From positions 629,501 through 693,500 of the forward strand of contig LSRY02000041.1 in NCBI GenBank assembly GCA_001643675.2: a stretch of DNA of 64,000 nucleotides. The letters are read 5' to 3'. Positions 1 to 12,882 of this stretch are shown one piece after another (position 1 is the first letter of the stretch; each line of letters opens with the position of its first letter). The position numbers were made by a program, and so were the translations under genes. The notes below the pieces were generated by a model that searched no databases, was not told where the DNA came from, and worked only from the letters and a program-made list of their open reading frames with translations. Origin of the DNA: Monocercomonoides exilis. Lineage: Eukaryota > Preaxostyla > Oxymonadida > Polymastigidae.

Positions 1-551
1 TTGACATATTTCATCAAATTCAACAGAAAACGAGGTATTTCAAAATGATGTGCCGAACAAAAGAAATTCAATTTATAATAATTTAAATTCACTCTCCTTT
101 GAAGTGGCTTTCATTCATATTCCATTCAAATTACCATGAAATATCGAAGAGTTGGCTTTCAGGTAATGTTTCTTTTTTATTGGGCATTGGAATGTGCAAT
201 ACTTGAAAAAAGCATGGAACATTCTTTTCATTTGAATAAAGAAAGAATGAGTAAAGCATTAAATATGGAGGGGAAGGGGGAGGGGGAAAGCTGGAGGGGA
301 ATGTTTTTAAAAGATTCACCAGAAACAATATTTGAATTTAAATTTGTGGAATCGGTGTATATCATTAAAAACTCATTTTTGAATTTCTTTCTCAAAAAGA
401 AAGTTTCTTATATTTTTGTTAAAAGTTCATTCAAAGAAAAAAAAAAAAATCCTCTTTTTCATTATCCATAAAAAAGCTTTATCGGGTGAAAAGGAATATA
501 AAATTTTTAAAAAAATGATATTTTATGTAATAATGCTCAATTTGATCAAGA
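1..551. other. AT-rich flank, no supported gene
   Basis: This stretch is AT-rich with A and T runs. A 111-codon frame at 136-471 and its antisense partner are low in complexity, show no family motif, and no splice model joins them to the CFAP36-like gene. I see nothing else here. Confidence 0.5.
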
Positions 552-1680
552 ATGGAAAGTGAAAGTGGAGATATTTCATGGATTATTGGTGTGAATGATT
601 TTACATCTTCATTTATGAATAAAAATTATTAATTTTTCAAGATGCTGTTGTTACATTTTGTCAAAGCAATGAATTCAGAGATAAAATTTCAGCATATTTA
701 AATTCTAATTGTACGGAATATTGCAAAGCTAATACACCAGAAGAATTAAAAATTACTGTATACAATGGATATGTTACGATGTATAACGATCTCATCACAA
801 AAATGTTCACAGAGATGGGCTTACCAATTGAACAAATTAAACCTGCTTGGGATTATTTACTCCAAAGCGAAGAAGGTGCAAGCGACACAAGGATGGCATC
901 AGAATTTCTTTCTGCAGAAAATATATCGATTTTTGGGGGATTAATGGAATATTACAATGCCAGACATTTTCTTTCTTCTCTTCGAGATTCAGTTTGATCA
1001 TTTCAAAAATTACAATTTTTTTCAGAAAGCATATGGTTCAACTTTATTTAATGATATATAATATAATTCAGGGATCAGAAAAGGATGTTATTTTGCAGGC
1101 TACAAGTGCTGCTGAGCTGGCAGAACTTCAATTAGCAATATCATTAAGTACGGAACTGGAAAAACGAGCAAAAGAAAGAGAAAGTGGAAAGAAGGTTGAA
1201 AGCAAACCAATAAAACTTCCTCCGCCACCTCCTCCAAAGCCAAAAGCAACTACACCGTCTTCAGAAACTGCATCATCCTCATCTGTCCCATCGAGTTCTT
1301 CAAAGGCTTCAAAGGATGACAGCGATGCGTTTGGTGTAACTGGAAAGCAGATGACTGTTGGTGATGGAAAGAAGAAACTGACTCCAATGACGTCTTCTGG
1401 GATCCAAAGCCGGCTTGTGAAACTTCGAGAAATGGAGGAGTCTCTTTTACAGCAACTTGCAAAAATTAGGGAAGAACAGGAAAAAGCTGTTAGAGTGTGT
1501 TGATGTTCAGAAATTGTGCTTCATTAGTTAATTTCTTTCATTTTTTTCTTTTGGATGCTAATGGAAAATTATCGCTGTTAAAAATTATAAATAAAAAAAA
1601 TGAAACAGGAACGCTCAAGTGATTTAGCTGCGAAGATGAAGGCAAAGAGAGAAGCCGCATTATCTGCTCAGAAAAAATAA
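552..1680 (+). CDS. CFAP36: CFAP36-like protein with BART domain (4 exons)
   Basis: Model: exons 552-588, 642-991, 1072-1494 and 1609-1680, giving 293 residues. Residues about 8-125 read as an ARL2-binding BART-type domain: an opening ISWIIDAVVTFCQ helix, then KITVYNGYVTMYNDLITKMF and LSAENISIFGGLMEYYNA, the pattern of CFAP36/CCDC104. A proline-rich and serine-rich linker follows, then a C-terminal charged coiled coil (RLVKLREMEESLLQQL) ending in AALSAQKK. In other eukaryotes CFAP36 is a ciliary protein that binds ARL3-type GTPases, so it probably serves the flagellum here. The start is the first ATG whose splice gives the conserved tryptophan helix. Introns begin GTGTGA, GTTTGA and GTGTGT. 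The second intron is the least certain: another acceptor at about 1025 could add a tiny exon. Confidence 0.8.
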
Positions 1681-2475
1681 CTCATTATATTTTTGCGCAC
1701 AAGGGCAACATTGTTTCAATATGAGTATATTTTTTTGTTGTTGTTGTTATTGTTGTATTTTAAGCAAATTTTCATCTGAGAGATAAATCAAAAATATTTT
1801 AAGAGCAATATTCGATAAGTCTGAGACCTGAAATGCAAAGTTTTTTTGGACAAAAATAATTGAAAATGTTTATGATTTTTTCATTCCATTTTCATTATAA
1901 AATTGATTTAGCCAATCATTCCGTGATTGATGTTAAATTATTTCTAGCTTTTTGAATAATAATTTCATAATGATCTTCTTGATCGTATTTATACTTTTAT
2001 TCATTATTCTTGAAAATTGTGAATACTTCATGAAATAATAAATCGATGAAAAACAAGAAATTGAAGAATATGCTTCAAACAATATTTTGATTTTTTTGGA
2101 AATGTGCAACAATGAATGATTAAAAACTCGTCAACATTTCAATAGCTCGACAAGTGAAATCAATTGCTGAAGTCCAAAATAAGGTGTCATTCAATCTATG
2201 TTTATTATTCCCCGCTCACCTCCTTTTGTTTGCATTGTTTTTCTCGAACATGAAAGTGGCAATGACTTGTTGTCCAATTTGACGATTTCAATCACTTTTT
2301 CAAAGCTTTCTTAGAAGATCCGCGCTGTTGAGGGAGTTTTGTCAAAATCATTCACAAGTCCACTTTTTTTAAAAGCAGAAAAAATGTTTATCGATGAAGA
2401 AACTTGCAATATTTCATTCATTCCAACCCACAAAAGATGTTCCATACTATCGTGCATTGAACCCGATCTGACCTG
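1681..2475. other. Spacer between CFAP36-like gene and transposase relic
   Basis: AT-rich sequence with a short TTG-type repeat near 1735-1760. No open frame with recognisable protein character. The 3' end of the transposon remnant may lie inside it, but I found no terminal inverted repeat. Confidence 0.4.
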
Positions 2476-3408
2476 TTAAATTTGAAGCTTCCAAAGCGAG
2501 AAAATAAATGAATCCAATGACCGCAGCAAATGTGTTGTATTCGGAGGTGAAACCAAAAGCAAAATATTTTTATTAACAAGTCGAGTCAATTCATCATCTG
2601 ATAGGTGGATTTTGCAACCATCAACCATTAACACTGCCTGTGCATGCCTATCTGGGAAAATCATTCTTTTAATGTTGACATGAGGAATGAATACTTTCTC
2701 AATCCAGTTTTCAAACAACTCCTTTCAGAAATATGACGAATTTCCGATTTTCACACACACATGTATTCCTATTTGATAGCCTAGAGACCGAAGGGATCTA
2801 ATGTTGAATGGTTTTTGTACAAGAAAACAAGGAGGAACAAAAGTTCCATCAAGTGAAATGCAGTGGAGCAATGAAATCCTTTTTTCTCCTCTGTCAACAG
2901 GCGTGTGATTCATTTCAAGATTTTCATTTGTTCCGACTATAAGGCTCATCTTTCTAGTATCTTCATGCGCATGATAACCTGATTCATCAGCACAGAAGAT
3001 CATGGATGAATATTTTCCATTCACATATTGAGTCAAGTAATTTTTCCAGGTTATAATACTTTGTTCCGAAATTTTCATTCTTTTTTCGTCTCTCACGCTT
3101 GATGGAACAATCATCAATTCCTCGCTATGCCTTTTTATGAATGAAGAATGAAAATTGTGAGAAGGCGTTTTATGACAAACTTTTGCAACAACGGCTCTTA
3201 GCGTTTTCGGTGTGATTTGCTTTCTTTTATCTCTCAAATTTTTCAGTATTTCCATGACTCGTTTTTCTTGCTTTCGAGTCATCAACATGTTCTTTTTCTC
3301 AATCATCTTTTTCCTTAAATTTCCTGTTCGAATCTGGTAGACAAGGCTCGGTGTGCAGTTGAGTGCCTTTGCAATTCGCACTTTTGAAGGAATTTTGACT
3401 TTTCTCAT
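2476..3408 (-). pseudogene. pogo/CENP-B-type (DDE_1) transposase, broken
   Basis: Read on the minus strand, the first 227 codons have a helix-turn-helix start (VRIAKALNCTPSLVYQI), a basic region, and the first catalytic block MIFCADESGYHAHEDT. After one in-frame TGA at 2725-2727 the same frame continues with KELFENWIEKVFIPHVN, the second catalytic block VLMVDGCKIHL and the family signature SPPNTTHLLRSLD. It then ends early, so the third acidic residue and the C-terminus are missing. This order is that of the DDE superfamily endonucleases of the pogo/Tigger/CENP-B group. The lone stop and lost tail make it an inactive relic. No intron or host gene surrounds it. Confidence 0.75.
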
Positions 3409-4161
3409 TTTGAATGCATTTATGAAGGAACGAATTCAAGTCACTTTTGCTTTTGAAGTGTTTCGCGATTAGTGAGATGAAATAAACAGAAACCTAAATC
3501 AAGAAATGAATCCATTTTATCATTTTTTTGTTGTCAATATTTATTGCTTCAAGATATTTATTAACATTCCGAATTAGTGAGTGAAAATTTTTAAAATTCC
3601 TTTTTTTCTAATAAATTGGTATGACTATCTGCAATCAAACATTTTTTCAAAAATAATGTGTAAATGCTATAGATAAGAAACGTATGGAAATTTTTCATGT
3701 TTATTGATATTGAACATCATTTCTTTTATTAAATTTTCTGATCTGAAAAAATTCATTCTCAATCAAATCAGTTTGATTAATATTATTTAATATTATTGGA
3801 TTTTATTTCAGCACAAAATATGACATGTCTGTCCAAATTTTTTTGAAAAGTTCCATTAGTTTTTTTTTCAAATATATTAATAAATTCATATTTCGATCAA
3901 ATTTCTGTTTTCACTCACCAGATTTCATGAGAATGAATATAATATCATCATCAAGAATTTGTTTCCATCACAGAAAAATATGGTTGATGTGAACAGAAAT
4001 ATGATCAAAATATGATTGTTCTATTTTATTAAATAAAAAGAAAAATACAAATGGTATTTTTATAAAAAAAATGCCATATGAAGGTGGATGACTATTTTTT
4101 TAGAAAATATCAAGTATTACGGTTTTGCACACACCTTAAATAAATAATTATTATCCATGTG
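3409..4161. other. AT-rich spacer
   Basis: Very AT-rich, without an open frame of protein character on either strand. It may contain the 5' flank of the transposase relic. No terminal repeat was recognised. Confidence 0.4.
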
Positions 4162-4976
4162 AACACCATTTATTATTCAAATTTGGTAGACTAATTATTC
4201 GTAATTATTAAACTTATAATTCAAAATTGGTCAATGAATTATTTAAAATTCATAAAATTTGGTATTTTCAAAAAATATTTTTTTGTGAAAAATTGGTTTT
4301 TGGCTGAGTATCAGAAAATATTGACAATATTATTTTCACTCAATATTCGAAATATAGATGAGAATTTGAAGCCAGATTTTTATTATTTGTGAACAAACAT
4401 GAAAATTTCTGATTTTTCAGAAAAAAATCATCATCATGGAAATAGGATAATTTTTGAATTATTTCGCCTTTCATCGATGAATAATGCATCATTCAACAAA
4501 GAAAAGTTTCATAAATTAAAGTTTATTCAGATAATCAATAAAAAACAAATAAAGAATTCCGAAAGAGCGTTTGTGGATTTATTCTGTTCTGTTAAATATT
4601 TGTATTCAGTTTGTATCATTGATGCAAACAACTTTTTTTGATTGAATAAAACAATATTTATTGATGTGATGAGAAATAATTCAAAATTTATTCTATTTCC
4701 ATGATGATGATTTTTTTCTGAAAAATCAGAAATTTTCATGTTTGTTCACAAATAATAAAAATCTGGCTTCAAATTCTCATCTATATTTCGAATATTGAGT
4801 GAAAATAATATTGTCAATATTTTCTGATACTCAGCCAAAAACCAATTTTTCACAAAAAAATATTTTTTGAAAATACCAAATTTTATGAATTTTAAATAAT
4901 TCATTGACCAATTTTGAATTATAAGTTTAATAATTACGAATAATTAGTCTACCAAATTTGAATAATAAATGGTGTT
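4162..4976. mobile_element. Foldback (long inverted repeat) element
   Basis: Arms at 4162-4465 and 4673-4976 are reverse complements of each other, each 304 bp, and start with AACACCATTTATTATTC. The roughly 207-bp centre is only weakly symmetrical. The two arms give the same short translation (MKISDFSEKNHHHGNR) on opposite strands, which is a by-product of the repeat and not a gene. No transposase is inside, so it is probably a non-autonomous MITE or foldback element. I saw no clear target-site duplication. Confidence 0.8.
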
Positions 4977-5329
4977 ATCGAGAAGATTAAAAATTGAGTC
5001 AATTATTGTTGACTTTTAACCAAAACTTGTTGTTGTTATTATTGAAGAATTACTTTTTGACATTCATAAACAATAATTTTTTCAAAATTTGTTGAAAAAC
5101 TATTAAAAACACAAACTGTTTGAATCTTATATATGTGAGACATTTCAATTGACATATATTCGTAAATGCTTTTGTGTGCATTTCTCATTGCTTATTACTA
5201 TTCTTTACCTGAATTTTTGTACATGATAAAACGCTCTCATTTTTTACTAATGTTTTTTGAAAAATTATTTGTTCCCTTAATAAATGTTGAAAAACAACAA
5301 ATTATCATTATATCAATTTGGTGATATAG
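4977..5329. other. Upstream region of giant gene 1
   Basis: AT-rich leader before the ATG at 5330. No TATA-like or initiator motif could be called with confidence, and no small upstream exon with a signal peptide was found. Confidence 0.35.
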
Positions 5330-5929
5330 ATGAGATTAACAGTTATGTTTTTTACAGTTCTCGCATGTAATTATGTATTGAATGTGGAAACAAATAAGTA
5401 TTTGGTCAAACAGCAATATGATGAAGAGTGCGAAAGCGAGAAAATATTTGTTCATCCTCAGGTACACAGATATCTCAAAAATTCATCAGAGCATAAAATA
5501 TATTACAATAATTTATTGCAGCACATGAACACTTTCCAACCGAGCATCAGCATTGGAAACACGGAAATTGAAGGAAAATACGAAAAACACAATTTGCAGC
5601 CAGATCAAAAGGAAAACAAAAGATATTATCTGACTTTTGCACCAGAAATATCAAGAGATTATCAGATGCACCTTTTTAAAGAAATGTTGAAAGATCATAT
5701 TAAAAGCGAGATTGAGGGATGTGTTTGTGCATTAAACTCGTCTATTGAATTGAAAGGGATTGGGCTGATGGGAGGCGAGTGTGGGAGTGTGATATGTGGA
5801 AGGAAATGGAGTGTGGTTGTGGTGAGGGGTTGCGTTGTGGTGATGGGGAAGGATGTTGAGGCAGGGGCATTTGATCTTAGTGGGAGCATTGGGGTGTTGA
5901 CAAACATCACATTGAAAGGGTGGAGAAGA

Positions 5930-6085
5930 GGGGGAGAGATCTATTCAGGCAGGCTGTTTGGAGGGAAGGGATATGGAGGGGAGAAGGGTGGTGGTGAAGA
6001 AAAAGGAGGAGAAGGAGGAGAAAGAGGAAGAGGCAGAGGCAGAAAAGGAGAAGGAGATGGAGAAGGCATCGAAGGGGGTATTTCG
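5930..6085 (+). repeat. Gly/Glu/Lys/Arg low-complexity insertion in giant gene 1
   Basis: A purine-only run codes for glycine, glutamate, lysine and arginine repeats (GGEEKGGEGGERGRGRGRK) inside the first beta-helix block. Copy 2 has no counterpart. It looks like replication slippage within a coding sequence. Confidence 0.7.
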
Positions 6086-9000
6086 GTGAGTGAATCACAC
6101 TTCTCTTCTTTTTGTGTCTCATCAGCCCCATTCCTCTCATCCCCTTCAATACCCCTTGTATCCCTCTCTCGCCTGACATTTTTCAATATTTCAACAGCAA
6201 ATGATGCATATTCACCTTCAACCACTACGTCAGTCCAAACCACATGTTTTATGAGCAGTTGCTCATTTTCATCAGTTTGCGACGCATATGATGGAGGGAT
6301 TGTTCCTTCCCTCAACAATCCCTTGGTCTCCTTGTCTGTTTCAAACACTTCATTCATTGGATGTTGTCGGACAAGAAATGTGAAATGTGAAGGAACTGCA
6401 GATGGAAAGTTGACTCCAGGGAGACAGAATGAAACATTCAATGGAGCAAATTCATTTATTTGGTGTGAATGGGATAGATCTAGGACAACTGGATCAAGTG
6501 AATCTGTTTCAGACAGAATTTCTAGTGGCGGGGCCATCTGCATGTCTGATTTGGGAAATGCAACGCTTTCAGTTTCTCATTGTTCTTTCAATGGATGCAT
6601 TGCTTATTATGGAGGAGGGGGAATTTTGTGTTCGAATATTAAAAGCGTTGAAATTGAGAACAATTCGTTTAATTTATGTTCTGCACAAGTTAATTTAGGA
6701 GGAGGGATGTGCATTTATTCAATTTTTTCATGTACTCGAATCAGTGGTTGTGCTTTTGATAAATGCTCCGCTTTCAGAGCGGGAGGGGGACTTGATCTTG
6801 AAAACTTTCAGATTTCAGAACCAGGATGTGTGGAAGCAGAAAGTGGTGAAGGGGAGAGTTCGTGTGTATTTGACTGCTGTTTTTCTTCGTGCTCTCTGAT
6901 AAGTGCAAGCGGTGGAGGAATGTATTGTTACAATGCACCAACTCAATTAAAATTGAGAAATATCCAGTTTTTTTTCTGTACAGCAACTTCGCAAGGAGGA
7001 GGCTTGTTTTTGAGACCAGAAAAACAGATTGGAGCAAATAATATGATCTACTGTTATTTTTTGTTCTTTCATGAATGTGAATATTCAGAATATCCTCAAT
7101 ATGGCAACGACGTGATTTTTTTGGATAAATATAATCTCTATCTGAATTCTGGAAATCCATTCAAAGAATGTTACACCACAAATAGCGATGATAAGAGATT
7201 GTGCTACGCATATAATTTATCGAATTCAGGGAGTTGGGTGTACGATCAAACATCAAAAAAGGATTGGCTGAAAGGCAAAACGATTTATGTGTCAGTGAGC
7301 GGAAATGATGGATATGAGCAATGTGGGGCAAATGAAACATTTCCGTGTTTGACAGTGAAGAAGGCGTTTGAGATGTGTGAGATACAAATTAGTTTGGAGA
7401 TCACGCTTATGGAAGGGAATCATCAAAGTGAGGCAACAACAGTTGAGATTGGGGAAAAGAAGATTTCAGTCATTGGAACAGGCAAAGATAAGAGTTCGAT
7501 CGAAATAGGAGCCCTTTTATCAGCTGGAGTGCTGTTCAGTGTGTCAACAGGCCAACTTGGTTTATTGCACATGAAGATTGATTGCAACTCAAATTCAAGT
7601 CCTTCTCCGAGTGTGGTTGTGGTGTCTGATGGGAGTGGGTCACTCTCATTGGAGGATGTTGTGATCACCACGAGTAAAACAGGAGACTATGTGATGTCTT
7701 CGTCAGTGTTTGTGGTGGCGCTGTCACAGCTGTCGATGGTTGATGTGGAGATCAAAGATGTGAATGTCTCAAAACCATTGTTCTCTGATCCGAATCAATC
7801 TTCTCCTTCTTCATTTTCATCACCTTCATCTGCCCTGTTTCTGACAGCCACAACATCAGAAGAGAGTATGCTTGCGAACTTGTCTGTGAATAATGTGAAG
7901 TTGACAAGTGGAGATGGAGTGGTTGTGGCAAAGAGTGTGAAGGAAGGGGAGACATTTGTGGTCAAGAATGTGACAATCGAAGATTGTGAGCGTGAGAATG
8001 GCAATGGTGGTGGGGTCAAGGTCGATTTGTCATCACCTTCAAGCAAGTTTCAGGTTGAATTATCAACAACAATGAACAGATGCACAAGTGGCAAATATGG
8101 AGGAGGGATGATGCTATATCTGGCTGACAACTCGATTGACTTCTCGATTGTGTCAGTTGACTTTTCAGGGTGTTCTGCCTCATTGGGAGGGAATTATGTG
8201 TTTGTGAATGGGAGCAATTCAGCGAGCTGGGGAATAACAACAGAAAAGCTGGATGTCCAACATGACAGTTCAAAATACAATGAGATTGTGGGATATGATC
8301 GGAGTGACACAACAATGGGGCTGTTTCCACTGAATGTGTATTTGGATTCATATCCAGATGCAGTTCATGTGGGGAAGGGGAAGGATGGGGTGGGTGGATA
8401 CGACTCGTGGTTCTGTGGGTTTGACTATTATCCGTGTGCGACCATCACCCATGCAGCGCAGGTGAGATATCCAGGCACAAACAAGAAGATCGAATTGGAT
8501 TCAGGATATGAGCTTTGTGAGGCAGTTGGAATGACAGATGGCTGTGAATGGGAGATTTCCTGTGCGAGAAAAAGGATGGAAGTTGGGGTGAAAGCACCAG
8601 AGAATTCTGAGTCATCTTGTCTGATTGATGTTCAGAGCAAATGTTCAATGAGAAACATCAAGTTCTGTATTCCATCAGCTCTATCTGGTGCATCATCATC
8701 ATCTCTGATCACATCCAACTCCACACTCCTCACACTCATTGACTGTTCTATTGCTTGTTCATCTGAGAATCCCATTGGATATTGTTTTGTGAATGTGATT
8801 GGGGGAAAAGTGAAAGTGGAGGGATTGGTGATCACAGAGACCTTGAGATTTGGAGAGCATTCAGTGATTGAGTTTAGTGAAGGGGTGGAATCAGTTGTGT
8901 TTTGTGGATGTGAGGTGAACAACATTGAGAAGAGAAATGGAGATGGGGGATGGGTGAGTGGGGTGGTTGGAGCAGAAGGGGATGAGGGGAAGAATGGGAT

Positions 9001-9613
9001 AATTGTGATTGAATCGTGTGTTGTGAAGGGGTGCAGGTGTGTTGGTGGAAGAGGAGGAGGGATGAGTGTTGTTGTGAAGGGGGAAGGGAGTGTTGTTGTG
9101 AATGGGAGTTGTGTGATTGATGGGTGTGAGGCGAAGGGTTCAGAGGAGAGTTCAGAAGGGAGAAGTGAAGGGAGAAGTGAAGGGAGAGGGGGAGGGATGA
9201 TGATTGTGATGGAGAGCAGGGATGGTTCAATGAAAATGGAATCTGGAATTCAGAGTTTGTTTGGAGAGGATAACAAAGCTTCATATGAGAAGGATGTGTT
9301 TGTTGAATGTGGGAGTGGTGTGTTTTTGGAATCGAAAGTGAATGGGAGTTCATTTTCATTTTTTGATTTTGGTGTGATTCCATCAGATGTTGTGAAGTTG
9401 TGTGGGAGTGAGGATGGGAGAGAAGGGGAAGTGATTCCGCTGTTTGTGTATTTGTGTTCAATTGGAACAAAGCTGAGAGTTGATGGAAGAGGAGAGAGGG
9501 CACTGGATCAGAGCCATTGTGGGTTTGAGGAGTTTGGGTGCCTGACGATTGACTATTGTGTTGAGAAGAGAGCGAGCATCAATGTGAATGAAATTGAAGT
9601 TGCCTCAGAATCA

Positions 9614-9616
9614 TGA
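9614..9616 (+). other. In-frame TGA in giant gene 1
   Basis: The codon after EIEVASES is TGA. The same frame continues with IKSEMKVVSFGVSVSG, which aligns without a gap to the intact copy (STLSREISLSEGTTSVRG). No GTNTG donor lies before it, so an intron is unlikely. Confidence 0.7.
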
Positions 9617-11369
9617 ATAAAGAGTGAAATGAAAGTGGTTTCATTTGGAGTGAGTGTTTCAGGGAAAGAAGAAGGGATGAGGGTGGTTGTGAGGGATGAA
9701 GGATTGATAAATCAAAACAACCTTATTGAGTGCACAAAATCATTTGAGATGAGATATTTGGCATTTGTGCTGAACGATGAGATGAATGGGAGGAGAAGTG
9801 GATTTATCCACTCTTCCTCATCATCATCAACTATCACAATAACCAGCTGTTCAATCTCATTTGCATATGACGATTTGATTGGATTCAATGTGATATGTGT
9901 TGATGGAGGAGGGTTGGTTGTTCATGGATTTATGATGGAAGGGGGAGTGAGAATGAGTGGGAAATCGCCAATTGTTGTTTTGAATGGAGTTGAATTGGAG
10001 ATGAATCACAGCCGAATGAGTGGAGTTGGAGTGACAGGTGGGAGTGGAGGAGGAGGAGGAGGATGTTTGAATGTGGAGATGGGTGTGAATGGGATTGTGA
10101 ATATTGAAGGATGCAATTTGTCATCAGTGTGTTCAGGAAGGAGTGGGATGAAAGGGGGAGGGATGAAGATATCAGTGGGGAAGGGAGGGATGTTGGAAAT
10201 GAAGAATGTGAAATATTCAGGATGTGAAGTGCCATCAGAGGATGTTGAGGAAAGAGGGAGAGGAATGGGAGGAGGGATGTTTGTGAAGCTGGCAGATGAG
10301 ATGGGAACATTTGTGATGGAAGGGATGGAATTTGAGGGATGTGATGGGTGGAAAGGGAAGAATGTGTTTGCTTCGGGATGGGATCTGAGCGAGGTTGTGA
10401 ACAAAGAGAACTTCAAATGGGAGATAAAGGAAGAGGAATTAGGATCATTGGATGAATTGTGCGGGTGGGAGAGGAAGACGACAGGAGAGGAGGGATATGT
10501 TATTCCATTGGTCGTTTATTTGTGGAGCAACTGGAGTGGGAATGGGTTTGTTTCGAGAGAGAAAGGAGGAGACTTCAGTGGGTGTGGGTTTTCTGAAGCA
10601 CCATGCTCATCGATTGACCACTTGATATCACTTCGATATCCAACACTTGGAGAAGGGGAAACACATATTGCCATTGTGGGATCAGGGTTGCTGAGCCATT
10701 CCGTTTCATTTTCATCATCAATTTCAGAGTCACCAAAAGTGGTGATTGAAGGGACAAAGAAAGGGACAGGGGTGACGATCAGTGATAATGAGGAAAATGA
10801 TCTGGATGATGGTTCAATGATATCCTCGAATGTGAGTCTGTCATTTGTGAATGTGTCATTCACCAAGCCAGCCATCACCACCCATCATGAAGTGTTGATT
10901 GAATCCTCTGGAGCAAACACATTATTGTCAGTTTCAGATTGTTCATTTGGGTCAGGGAGAGGGGCGGCAGAAAGTTTTGGATATTATGTGATGAGAGTGA
11001 ATGGGGGGAGTGTATTGATTGAGAGGTGTTCGTTGAGTTTGATTTCAGAGTTGAAAGGGTTGATTTCTTTCAGCTCAAGTGCAACCGAGGTGACTGTTCA
11101 GAATGTGAACATTTCATTTGTTGGAGTGGTTGAAAGAGGCCTGATTTCGATGATAGATGATAAAAACCAGATGAATGGAGAAAAGAAGGTTATTTCAAAT
11201 GGCAAAATACCAGTTTTGAGGATTGTTGGGTGTTTATTTTCCAATATAACAAACGAAAGAAATGGAGCGAGTGTCATTGATGTGGGATCATTTGAAGATG
11301 GAGTGGAGTGTGTGGTGGATGAGTGTTCGTTGTCGAGTTGCAAGAGTGGTTTGAGCGTTGAAGGAGGTG

Positions 11370-11386
11370 GGATGAGAGTGGGCTGA
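11370..11386 (+). other. Frameshift in giant gene 1
   Basis: The frame ending GGGMRVG stops at 11384-11386, while the frame one base earlier carries on as SGLKSEESVLKVNGSSFS, matching the intact copy. The net change equals the loss of one base or the gain of two. Confidence 0.7.
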
Positions 11387-12882
11387 AGAGTGAAGAATCA
11401 GTGTTGAAAGTGAATGGGAGCTCATTTTCGATGTGCAAGTGCTCGAGTGAAACAGGGTTTGGAGGAGGGCTGTTCGTTGATGGGTCTGACCCACATGCAA
11501 ATTATGGAAATGAGAGTCAGATTCCGCATCTGAATTTCAAGATTGTGAATATCCTGTTTGTGATGAATGAGGCACATGTGGGGAAAGACATATTTGTCAG
11601 ATGCCACTCGATTGCTCATCAGATCAACGAAACACTGTTTGCGCTGAACTACAACCAGGAGTCACTGAACTCGAACAACTCGATCTGTGGGAGGGATGGT
11701 TGGAGCGAGGGAGATGTTGATCTGATTCCGCTGATCACATTCTATTATTCGGCACAGGTGTTTGTGAGTGGAAGAGGGAGTGATGGGAGGGGATGTGGAT
11801 CACAGAGCAGTGCATGTGCGAGCATCAACTGTGGGGTTGAGCACATACAAGAAGGGGTGATGAATGCGATTCTGATTGATGGGGAAGGGTTTGTGACAGA
11901 AGAATGTGTGATTGGAGATCTTGTTGTGAATTCATTGAAAAAGACACAGGCGATTGTGAGATTGAATTCCAAGATTGAGAAATCATTTGAGAAGGATTGC
12001 ATTATGGAGTTTATAAATGAAAGCACTGTGGAGAGGTGCTCATTCCAGTTTGAAGAGACATTTAAGTCAACTCACAGCTTCATCATGAAAGTGAGGAATG
12101 GAATGACGAAAATACAAGAATGTGAATTCTTCTCTTCTCAAACAACAACAGTTGAGTTCATGAAGTTGAACAGTTCAGTTGTGAGCGTGGAGAGTGGAGA
12201 GCTGAAGATATTTGATTCAACTTTCAGGGATTTGGATTCAACAACCGCAGTGCTTTTATTCAACAAAGAATCGAATGTGACAATTGATGAAGCAATTATT
12301 TCAAATATCGAATGTGAGGGAGATGTTGTGAGTGTTGGAGGGAAAGCGAAAGTGGAGATGAAAGAGATGGGAGTTGAGAATGTGACTGTGTTGTTGGAGG
12401 GGTGTGTGATTGAGATGGAAGATGCTGAGCAAGAGGTGAGTGCGCTGAACAGCTCATTTGGAAAGTGTGTGAATTTGGTTGATAAGGGAAGCATGATGCA
12501 GATCAGGAATTCCAAGAATGTGAGGGTTGAGATATGTGTGTTTGATGGAGAAAAAGAAATCGAGTTTATCAATGAAGAAGTTGAAAGAAAAAAAGAAGAG
12601 GGATTGTGCAAATGGAATGGGTCATTAGTTGGCGTTGAGAAGAGCAATGTGGAGATGAGGGAAACAACAATCAAAAACAGCAAAGTTGGGGGGTTGTGTG
12701 TGAGTGGAGGGAGTGTGAAGATTGAAAATGGAAAGTTTGAGAACAACAACCCATCAATTGAGGGATATCCATCATCTCGAAGGAATGCGATTTGTGAAGG
12801 GAATGGGGAATTGAATGTTGTGAGTGTGAAAGGGGGAGATGGATGGAAGTACAACTCATCATTGTGGATATTGGATGAGGGA

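Noticed and set aside
4399-4739. Two similar 70-80 codon frames on opposite strands
   Set aside because: They are the two arms of the foldback element. The shared peptide is a by-product.
9614-9616. Stop-codon reassignment or selenocysteine at the in-frame TGA
   Set aside because: The UXT-like and family genes end at TGA where their proteins should end. No hairpin was sought beyond the local sequence. A simple break is the smaller claim.
9590-9672. Intron that would remove the TGA in giant gene 1
   Set aside because: The only GT-AG pair in phase starts GTTGCC, not GTNTG, and the intact copy aligns with no gap across the site.
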